NCBI GenBank assembly: GCA_017548565.1 | Contig: JAFYZU010000034.1 | Location: forward strand, 38,122 to 102,121 | Length of the DNA stretch: 64,000 nt | Origin: Treponema sp. | GTDB lineage: Bacteria > Spirochaetota > Spirochaetia > Treponematales > Treponemataceae | Direction: 5' to 3' | Made by a program: the position numbers and the translations under genes | Notes under the pieces: generated by a model | What the model was told of the DNA's origin: nothing | The model's input: the letters and a program-made list of their open reading frames with translations, nothing else | Databases searched by the model: none | Shown: piece after piece, positions 57,759 through 64,000 of the stretch | How positions within the stretch are numbered: position 1 is the first letter of the stretch | Layout of the letters: each line of letters opens with the position of its first letter

Positions 57759-58790
57759 ATGTCATTCGTAAATGATTTATTAAACAAGGCAAAGACTGCA
57801 AATAAAACAATCGTTTTGTGCGAAGGTGAAGACAAGCGCGTTGTAGAAGCAGCATCAAAAATCGTAAAAGACGGAATCGCAAAAATCATATTGATTGGAA
57901 GCGATGAAGACATTAAGGCAAGCGGTTCATCTGCCGATTTAAGCGAAGTAACAATCGTAGATCCTGCAAAAGATGCAAACGCAGACAAATATGCAGAACT
58001 TCTTTTTAAAGCACGCGAAGGAAAAATCAATAAAAAAACCGGTGAACCTGAATACAAGGATGTTGCAGCCGCAAAAGCCGCTATCTTAAAAGACCACACA
58101 ATGTACGGTGCGCTCATCCTTAAAGCAGGAGATGCAGACGGTTTTGTTTCAGGTGCATGCCACTCTACTGCAAATACACTGCGTCCTGGTTTACAGGTAA
58201 TTAAAACAGCTCCAGGCTTTAAGACTGTTTCATCATGCTTTATCATGGTTGCCCCTGAAAATGGAAATCCATACATAAAGGAAGCCGTTTCGGTATTCGG
58301 TGACTGTGCAATCAATATTGAACCAAGCGCAGAAGAGCTTTGTGATATAGCACTTGCTTCTGCCGATACTGCTAAAAAAATTGCAGGCATTGAACCACGT
58401 GTAGCCATGCTTTCTTTCAGTACAAAAGGCTCTGGTAATGATGCAAAATTCTATGACACTGTAACAAAGGTTCAGAAAGCTACAGAACTTGCAAAAGCTG
58501 CAAATCCTGATTTAGCACTCGATGGAGAATTCCAGTTTGATGCAGCAATCGCTCCTGAAGTTGGTGAATTAAAAGCACCTGGAAGCAAGGTAGCAGGTCA
58601 TGCAAATACATTCATTTTCCCGAATATCAACGCAGGAAACATCGGATACAAAATCTGCCAGAGAATGGGCGGATGGATGGCAATCGGTCCTATCTGTCAG
58701 GGCTTTGCAAAACCATTGAACGACCTTAGCCGCGGCTGTAACGTAGATGACATCATCGCTACAGTAGCCGTTACAGCTTTGCAGGCATAA
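57759..58790 (+). CDS. pta: Phosphate acetyltransferase
   Basis: Converts acetyl-CoA and phosphate to acetyl phosphate, the first step of acetate and ATP production in fermentation. A 343-residue short-form Pta without the N-terminal DRTGG part: TIVLCEGEDKRVVEAASKI at the start, ADGFVSGACHSTANTLRPGLQVI near 127, KIAGIEPRVAMLSFSTKGSG near 205, ANTFIFPNINAGNIGYKI near 285. The GGAGG ribosome site is strong. It is followed by a small gene and by cstA, which together look like an acetate/pyruvate module. Confidence 0.95.
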   Translation: MSFVNDLLNKAKTANKTIVLCEGEDKRVVEAASKIVKDGIAKIILIGSDEDIKASGSSADLSEVTIVDPAKDANADKYAELLFKAREGKINKKTGEPEYKDVAAAKAAILKDHTMYGALILKAGDADGFVSGACHSTANTLRPGLQVIKTAPGFKTVSSCFIMVAPENGNPYIKEAVSVFGDCAINIEPSAEELCDIALASADTAKKIAGIEPRVAMLSFSTKGSGNDAKFYDTVTKVQKATELAKAANPDLALDGEFQFDAAIAPEVGELKAPGSKVAGHANTFIFPNINAGNIGYKICQRMGGWMAIGPICQGFAKPLNDLSRGCNVDDIIATVAVTALQA

Positions 58791-58831
58791 ATTCAATCAC
58801 GCTTCAGAATTTAATTGACACTTAAAACTCC

Positions 58832-59368
58832 ATGGCATATACTGAATTTATAAGGTATACGGCTATGGAGCCCTCAGAAGCTTTAGAACAATTACTGCCC
58901 GCCTTTGAGCAGTATTACACAGTAAATAATCAGGTTGAACAACCTTTCTGCAGAGAAGCAGAATTTCGTTCCCATAACGAACAGTATTTTCTTGTCCGCC
59001 AGGCTCATATTGCCGACATAGATTCAAACGAATTTGTCTATTTTTTCACTACAGATAATCTTGATTCACAAGCAGTACAAAAGCTTTCATCTCTCGCATG
59101 GGAAAAAGGGCTTGCAAAAGTAAGACCATATAACGGACATAAAAATTCTGATATTTCCCTTATAATCCTGTGCAACTCTGTTAATGAAGACGCAATCAAA
59201 ACAATCAAAAAAACAAAATTCTATAAATCATATAAATTCAGTTTCCACGGCTGGAGTAACTTCAAGCTTTCGGTCGTAGAACTTAATACAGGTAATATTT
59301 ATTTCAACAGATTCGGCAAGGATTACCGTAAACTGCTTGAAAAAAATATATTCAAAAATAAATCTTAA
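58832..59368 (+). CDS. Uncharacterised protein between pta and cstA
   Basis: A 178-residue soluble protein without signal peptide, rich in aromatic residues. I do not recognise it. Predicted alternating helix and strand, for example HIADIDSNEFVYFFTTDNL and SDISLIILCNSVNEDAIKTIKKTKFYKSYKFSFHGW, suggests a small alpha/beta fold. Its position 19 bases before cstA, with no terminator between, indicates a common transcript from the pta region. Confidence 0.6.
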   Translation: MAYTEFIRYTAMEPSEALEQLLPAFEQYYTVNNQVEQPFCREAEFRSHNEQYFLVRQAHIADIDSNEFVYFFTTDNLDSQAVQKLSSLAWEKGLAKVRPYNGHKNSDISLIILCNSVNEDAIKTIKKTKFYKSYKFSFHGWSNFKLSVVELNTGNIYFNRFGKDYRKLLEKNIFKNKS

Positions 59369-59386
59369 TTGGAGGTTTAAGAAAAA

Positions 59387-61117
59387 ATGACAGCATTATT
59401 AATTATTATTGCTGCAGTTGTTCTGCTTTTAGCCGGCTATATTTTCTATGGTGCATGGCTAGCAAAACAATGGGGTATTGACCCGAAACGAAAGACTCCT
59501 GCCCACGAAAAACAAGACGGAGTAGATTACGTTCCAGCTAAACCGGCAGTTTTGATGGGACATCACTTCTCATCTATCGCAGGTGCAGGTCCAATCAACG
59601 GTCCGATTCAGGCTGCTGTTTTCGGATGGGTACCAGTATTCCTGTGGTGTGTAGTTGGCGGTATTTTCTTCGGTGGTCTTCAGGATTTCGGTTCTCTGTT
59701 TGCTTCTATCCGAAACGACGGAAAATCAGTTGGTGAAATCATTAAATCATCAATGGGTCCAAAAGCAAAGAAGCTCTTTATCATTTTTGCTTTGCTCGTA
59801 CTCATTCTTGTAATTGCATCATTCGTAAATGTTGTTGCAGGTACATTCCTCACAGCTGCTGATGCTGCAAAAACATTCGGATTTGTTACAAACCCGACAG
59901 GAAATCAGACAACAGCAATGATTTCTCTTTGTTTCATTGTTCTTGCAATTATTTATGGTATCCTTACAAATAAATGTGGACTTAAAACACTTCCTGCAAC
60001 AATCATCGGAATCGCAGGAATTATTCTTATTACAATTCTTGGTCTTAATGTTGGATTTGCAATGACACGTACTGCATGGATTGTATTCATTGGTCTTTAC
60101 ATTGCAATTGCTTCTCTTGTTCCTGTTTGGATTATGCTCCAGCCACGTGACTATCTTTCATCATTCCTTCTTTATGCAATGATGATTATTGCCATTATTG
60201 GTATTATTCTTTCAGCATTCACAGGCGGTGCAAGAGACTTGTCATTCAATCTTCCTGCATTTACAGGATGGAAACAGAGCATTGGTACAATGTTCCCTGC
60301 TCTTTTCATCACAGTTGCTTGTGGTGCTTGTTCAGGCTTCCACTCACTCATTTCTACAGGTACATCGTCTAAACAGCTCGACAACGAAGCTAATGCTAAG
60401 GCTGTAGGTTATGGCTCAATGCTCATTGAATCTGCTCTTGGTATTATTTCTTTGATTGCTGTTGGTATGGTTTCTTCAAAGTTCATTTCTGTAAATGATG
60501 CTGGACTTTATGTATTCAAGGGATCTCCTGCAACTGCATTTGGTAGCGGTATTGCTATTCTTTTTGGTAACGAAGGTTCTGGTGTATTCAATACAATCAA
60601 GGCTCTTCTTACACTTGCAGTTTCTGTATTCGCTCTTACATCTTTGGATACAGGTACTCGCTTGAGCCGCTTTATGTTCTCTGAACTCTTCCTTAAGGAA
60701 AATGAAGCTACATGGAAGGATGCAAAGGGTATCCGCAAGATTCTTGCAAATCCACTCTTTGGTACAGCTCTTATGGTAATCATTGGTTGTATTCTTGGTG
60801 GACTTTCACTTTCTCAGATCTGGGGATTGTTCGGTGCTGCTAACCAGCTCTTAGCAGGTATTGCTTTAATGGCTGTTGCTGCATGGCTTGGTAACGTTGG
60901 AAAGAACAACAAGATGTTCTTCATTCCAATGATTTTCATGCTTGCTGCTACATTGACATACCTTATTATGACTATTATCAAGAAGTGCAAAGTTGTTGCT
61001 GCTGGTGCTCCATGGGGTGACTGGTTCCAGCTTATCTTTGCTCTTGCAATGGTTGTTCTTGCCATTATTCTTGTTATTGAAGGTTTCAAAACTTTCACAA
61101 AACAGCTTAAAAAATAA
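59387..61117 (+). CDS. cstA: CstA family carbon-starvation transporter
   Basis: CstA proteins import pyruvate and, in some bacteria, peptides. The 576-residue protein has about sixteen hydrophobic segments, the signature GHHFSSIAGAGPINGPIQA near residue 52, and the conserved FGGLQDFGSLFASIRNDGKSVGEI region. The gene has GGAGG at its ribosome site. Its codon use becomes plainer (many GTT, GCT, CTT) in the second half. The neighbouring pta ties it to acetyl-CoA and pyruvate metabolism. A hairpin ends the unit at 61137. Confidence 0.93.
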   Translation: MTALLIIIAAVVLLLAGYIFYGAWLAKQWGIDPKRKTPAHEKQDGVDYVPAKPAVLMGHHFSSIAGAGPINGPIQAAVFGWVPVFLWCVVGGIFFGGLQDFGSLFASIRNDGKSVGEIIKSSMGPKAKKLFIIFALLVLILVIASFVNVVAGTFLTAADAAKTFGFVTNPTGNQTTAMISLCFIVLAIIYGILTNKCGLKTLPATIIGIAGIILITILGLNVGFAMTRTAWIVFIGLYIAIASLVPVWIMLQPRDYLSSFLLYAMMIIAIIGIILSAFTGGARDLSFNLPAFTGWKQSIGTMFPALFITVACGACSGFHSLISTGTSSKQLDNEANAKAVGYGSMLIESALGIISLIAVGMVSSKFISVNDAGLYVFKGSPATAFGSGIAILFGNEGSGVFNTIKALLTLAVSVFALTSLDTGTRLSRFMFSELFLKENEATWKDAKGIRKILANPLFGTALMVIIGCILGGLSLSQIWGLFGAANQLLAGIALMAVAAWLGNVGKNNKMFFIPMIFMLAATLTYLIMTIIKKCKVVAAGAPWGDWFQLIFALAMVVLAIILVIEGFKTFTKQLKK

Positions 61118-61136
61118 AAAGATTAACTGATAAAAT

Positions 61137-61193
61137 AATAAAGGCTGCCGGTTACTGCTCCTGAATAAGAAGCTTCAACTGACAGCCTTTATT
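61137..61193 (+). terminator. Possible terminator of the pta-cstA unit
   Basis: AATAAAGGCTG (61137-61147) pairs with CAGCCTTTATT (61183-61193), enclosing a 35-nt loop that contains a GAAGCTTC palindrome. The T run after it is short and broken, so it may be weak. Confidence 0.55.
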
Positions 61194-61226
61194 TAATTAA
61201 CCGCTTACGGTAAATCTATATTGTAT

Positions 61227-61254
61227 AAAAAAAGACCAGAGAAAAACTCTGGTC
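61227..61254 (-). terminator. Terminator of the poly-G-promoter lipoprotein gene
   Basis: GACCAGAG (61234-61241), an A5 loop and CTCTGGTC (61247-61254). On the minus strand a seven-U run (61227-61233) follows. Confidence 0.85.
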
Positions 61255-61276
61255 TTCATCGATTTACAGGTATGTT

Positions 61277-61726
61277 TTATTTCAATTCAATATCTGTTTT
61301 TGAACTGGTACCTTTTATTACAACATTATAGCTGTCTGCTGCATCAAAAGAGTTGAAGATATGAGGGACTTCAATATTATACATAATAATAGAGGAATCT
61401 TTTTTACCTGGATTATCATTCTTATAATTATCAAATACATTTTTTGACACAACCCAAACACCCAGACCATTTTCCTTTTCTGCAATTGCACTTAATCTTC
61501 CGGTTATAGTCCAAATTTTGCTTTCCCCATCACCCAGAGTCGGAGCAATATAATCAATATCCTGCATATCTCCAAGACGGTATTCCAACCAGTAAACAAT
61601 TTCTTCGCCCGAATTGTTTGTAATTGTTACAATAGTGCTGGTTGGCGAAAACTGGCAGGAACTAAGCAGGAAAACAACGCCAAAAAGCATAGACAAAAAA
61701 ACAGTTTTCAATAAATTTTTTTTCAT
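61277..61726 (-). CDS. Lipoprotein behind a homopolymer promoter
   Basis: A 149-residue lipoprotein (lipobox LSSC, Cys24). The mature part is of the small beta-rich kind (TIVTITNNSGEEIVYWLEYRLGD) with no family that I know. The ribosome site AGGAG is clear. It has its own promoter with an 11-G spacer tract (61761-61791) and its own terminator, so it is an isolated single gene between cstA and gltX. A surface lipoprotein with such a promoter is a typical candidate for phase-variable expression. Confidence 0.65.
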   Translation of the reverse strand: MKKNLLKTVFLSMLFGVVFLLSSCQFSPTSTIVTITNNSGEEIVYWLEYRLGDMQDIDYIAPTLGDGESKIWTITGRLSAIAEKENGLGVWVVSKNVFDNYKNDNPGKKDSSIIMYNIEVPHIFNSFDAADSYNVVIKGTSSKTDIELK

Positions 61727-61760
61727 AGCATACTCCTAAAAAATTTGAAAAGTTTCTACT

Positions 61761-61791
61761 ATTATACCCCCCCCCCCGACAATTTCGTCAA
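61761..61791 (-). promoter_or_regulatory. Promoter with poly-G spacer, lipoprotein gene
   Basis: Minus-strand TTGACG (61786-61791) and TATAAT (61761-61766) are 19 bases apart. Eleven of these are a continuous G run that ends directly at the -10. A 17-base optimum would be reached with nine G. Confidence 0.75.
61767..61777. repeat. C11/G11 homopolymer
   Basis: Eleven C on the plus strand, the only long G/C run I found in an otherwise AT-rich window. It lies inside a promoter spacer. Confidence 0.95.
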
Positions 61792-61804
61792 CTAATTTTT
61801 CATA

Positions 61805-63382
61805 TTAAAGTGACGCAATTGTTCTTTCAATTCTTGCCAAAGCTTTTTCTTTTCCAAGAACTGTTATTGAACCGATAAGCGGTGGAGAAACGCGGCTGCC
61901 GGTTACGGCCATGCGGATTGGCATCATAAAGTCGCCGAGTTTTATTCCAAGCTCTTCTGCCTTTGCTTTTGCAAATTCTTCTGCCTGTTCGTGATCCAGT
62001 TCAAAGCACTTGTGAACAAATTCTTTTGCAGTTTCGAGTACTTCCTTGGTTTTAGCAGCATCAATTCTCTTTGGAATAATCTGATCTGCAGGAGGCACAG
62101 CAGGTTCTGTAAACATAAAGTGAACCATTTCTGCAGCTTCTGTTAAGAACTTAAGTCGTTCCTGAATAAGAGGCATAAGTCCCATCAATGTTTTTTCAAC
62201 ATCTTCTGTGCTCATGTTCATGCTCTTGTCTACACAGTATGGACGGCCGTCTTCTCCCATTGCAACACCAGAGAATTCAGGACCAACATTTGGTTTTGGC
62301 TGAGGATTTTCAGGATTAATTTCTAAGGTTGCATCTCCTGTTCCTGTAATAAATGGCAGAGTCCATTTGTATAATTCTTCTGTAGAAAGCTGGCGGATAT
62401 AGTTTCCGTTGTAGTACTCAAGTTTTTTATAGTCGAATACAGCAGGAGCCTTGTTCAAGTGTTCAAGCTTAAAGTTCTTTGCAAGCTCTTCGAAAGTATA
62501 GAATTCTTTTCCTTCTTCGTAAGAACAGCCAAGCATTGCAACATAGTTTACGATTGCCTGTGGTAAATATCCGCGGGCACGGAATTCGTTTAAAGAAGTT
62601 GAACCGTGACGTTTTGAAAGTTTTTTTCCGTCCGAACCGTTTACCATTGGAAGATGGCAGAATTCAGGGTGCTCCCAGCCAAATGATTTATACATCTGAA
62701 CATGGAGCGGGGTCGAAGGAATCCATTCCTGTGCGCGCATTACATGACTGATTTTCATAAAGTGATCATCTACAATATTTGCAAGGTGATATGTCGGAAA
62801 CCCGTCGCTCTTTAATAAAACAGGGTCCGGAGAAATATCTTCGTTTTTCCATTCAATATCGCCAAGAATGTGATCGTGGAATTTTGTTGTTCCTTCCATC
62901 GGCACTTTAAGTCTGATTACATATGGTTTTCCGGCATCAAGATTAGCCTTTACTTCTTCCGGTGTAAGATGACGGCAGTTTCTGTCGTAGCCTGGAGCCA
63001 TTTTATTTTCTGTCTGAATCTTTCTTATGCGGTCAAGGCGTTCTGCATCACAAAAGCAGTAATAAGCTTCGCCGTTTTCAATAAGCTTCATGGCATATTC
63101 TTTGTATAAATCAAATCTTTCTGACTGAACATAAGGACCATATTCTCCGCCCTTACTTCCGCCTTCGTCCCATTCTATTCCAAGCCATTCCATTGTATCA
63201 TAAAGATTCTGAACATATCTTTCGTCGTAACGAGTACGGTCTGTATCTTCAAGACGAAGAATGAATTTTCCACCCTGAGAACGTGCATATAAATAATTAA
63301 AAAGTGCAGTGCGGACACCACCAATGTGCTGCATTCCTGTTGGAGACGGTGCATATCTAACTCTAACTTCTTTATCTGCCAT
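61805..63382 (-). CDS. gltX: Glutamyl-tRNA synthetase
   Basis: Charges tRNA-Glu. Class I motifs: YAPSPTGMQHIGGVRTALFNYLYARSQGG at the N-terminus (HIGH site as HIGG), EDTDRTRYDE, and KKLSKRHGSTSLNEF (KMSKS site) near residue 253. At 525 residues it is longer than the common form. An insertion near residue 355-390 (NPENPQPKPNVGPEFSGVAMGED) may be clade-specific. Reverse-strand start at 63382 behind AGGAG. The lipoprotein promoter begins 14 bases before its stop end. Confidence 0.96.
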   Translation of the reverse strand: MADKEVRVRYAPSPTGMQHIGGVRTALFNYLYARSQGGKFILRLEDTDRTRYDERYVQNLYDTMEWLGIEWDEGGSKGGEYGPYVQSERFDLYKEYAMKLIENGEAYYCFCDAERLDRIRKIQTENKMAPGYDRNCRHLTPEEVKANLDAGKPYVIRLKVPMEGTTKFHDHILGDIEWKNEDISPDPVLLKSDGFPTYHLANIVDDHFMKISHVMRAQEWIPSTPLHVQMYKSFGWEHPEFCHLPMVNGSDGKKLSKRHGSTSLNEFRARGYLPQAIVNYVAMLGCSYEEGKEFYTFEELAKNFKLEHLNKAPAVFDYKKLEYYNGNYIRQLSTEELYKWTLPFITGTGDATLEINPENPQPKPNVGPEFSGVAMGEDGRPYCVDKSMNMSTEDVEKTLMGLMPLIQERLKFLTEAAEMVHFMFTEPAVPPADQIIPKRIDAAKTKEVLETAKEFVHKCFELDHEQAEEFAKAKAEELGIKLGDFMMPIRMAVTGSRVSPPLIGSITVLGKEKALARIERTIASL

Positions 63383-63432
63383 ATATTTTCTCCTGATTTA
63401 TTATTTTCAAGTGAACTTAATTATAAATATAT

Positions 63433-63459
63433 AAAAAAAAGACAGTTTTGAAAACTGCC
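63433..63459 (-). terminator. Terminator of the right-edge gene
   Basis: On the minus strand GGCAGTTTTC/AAAACTGTC forms a hairpin (63441-63459) followed by an eight-U run (63433-63440). Confidence 0.7.
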
Positions 63460-63487
63460 TTTTCTAAAAGTTATCATAGAAATGTTT

Positions 63488-64000
63488 TTATTCATTCATC
63501 ATTATATATTTCATTTCTTTTTTATTAACATAATATTCATTGATGATATAATACCTGTCGCTATAAGTATTTGATTCAACATCGTACCATGTATAACCAA
63601 GGTTTCCAGAATCCCATGCGTTCATAAGATAAATCCTGCTTCCTCTTACCCAATCACGAAATGGAGAAAGAGTTATCTTAAATCTATTTTCAGGATTCTG
63701 TTCCAGCTTTATAAATTCTAATGTATCAATATCAAATTTATAAATATCAACAGGATTCGAACCATTCTCGGTAATCCATTCTCTATAAACAGCATATAGA
63801 TTACCTTTTACATTAAATATTGACTGCATAAAATAATTGTCTGTTGTAATATCATCGGATACTTCTTTTACTTTTGTTATCTGTTCTCCATTTATGCTGT
63901 ATTTAATAAATGTAGATGCCGTTTTTTTGCTATTCCTGTAGATTGCTTTATTAATGATGATTTTATTTCCAGAGACATACTCTAAATACATATTCGTATA
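63488..64000 (-). CDS. Partial hypothetical protein at right edge
   Basis: The C-terminal 170 residues of a protein whose frame is open to the window end, so the ATG at 63991 may be internal. Repeated beta segments such as GNLYAVYREWI, VDIYKFDIDTLEFIKLE and GYTWYDVESNTYSDRYYI suggest a propeller- or solenoid-like secreted protein. No family can be named. It is followed by the terminator at 63433. Confidence 0.5.
   Translation of the reverse strand, partial: YTNMYLEYVSGNKIIINKAIYRNSKKTASTFIKYSINGEQITKVKEVSDDITTDNYFMQSIFNVKGNLYAVYREWITENGSNPVDIYKFDIDTLEFIKLEQNPENRFKITLSPFRDWVRGSRIYLMNAWDSGNLGYTWYDVESNTYSDRYYIINEYYVNKKEMKYIMMNE

Noticed and set aside
57734..58408. 224-residue minus-strand frame over pta
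   Set aside because: pta on the plus strand has all family motifs and a strong ribosome site; the antisense frame reflects codon use only.

Overview
The window looks like a stretch of a spirochaete chromosome, most likely a gut or rumen Treponema. The reasons are low GC, FlgM next to RsmI, CstA next to Pta, tandem SPOR-domain secreted proteins, many MKK-type lipoproteins, a long GluRS, and hemicellulose enzymes (GH10, GH43, GH127, an esterase). The species is inferred; no rRNA gene is present.

Layout. 0-7 kb: a GH10 xylanase cut by the left edge, a membrane hydrolase and a NIF3 protein on +, then an RNA methyltransferase, DUF456, MATE and a sodium-coupled transporter on -. 7.2-17.5 kb: the most unusual region. 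A minus-strand operon holds four secreted effectors with double-glycine leaders. Each is followed at once by a gene for an exported protein or lipoprotein (putative immunity), and a leader-only orphan ends the operon. Divergent from it lie a C39-peptidase ABC exporter and a sharply truncated HlyD-type adaptor. The effector tails look like cell-wall enzymes: an M15 peptidase, two papain-fold cysteine enzymes and an L,D-transpeptidase-like domain. The leaders come as two nearly identical DNA cassettes, so the locus looks like a recombining polymorphic toxin/immunity array exported by a type I system. 17.5-33.8 kb: housekeeping genes (ptsI, der, a MerR regulator, Rsm22, cardiolipin synthase, LysM protein, lytic transglycosylase, Kef antiporter, Nfu, SlyD, shikimate kinase, PrsW). 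33.9-34.2 kb: initiator tRNA whose 3' end and terminator are duplicated 184 bp downstream. 34.2-38.7 kb: GH43, flavin-type oxidase, uridine phosphorylase, esterase, MATE. 38.8-47.9 kb: rsmI, flgM, a degenerate alcohol dehydrogenase, TrmH, an ATPase/HDOD protein, TrkH/TrkA, an ECF S-component, TIGR02757. 48-57.6 kb: a frameshifted RAYT transposase, GH127, DUF1846, two SPOR proteins. 57.7-64 kb: pta, cstA, a lipoprotein behind a poly-G promoter, gltX.

Across the window: a 12-14 bp G-rich motif (GGGG[A/T]CAG[A/T]CCTC) occurs about 17 times, almost all between 38.7 and 55.6 kb around the RAYT. Two promoters carry long homopolymers in their -35/-10 spacer (G11 and A13), the layout expected for phase variation. 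Several genes appear to have leaderless transcripts. All functions are read from motifs and context; no search was run.
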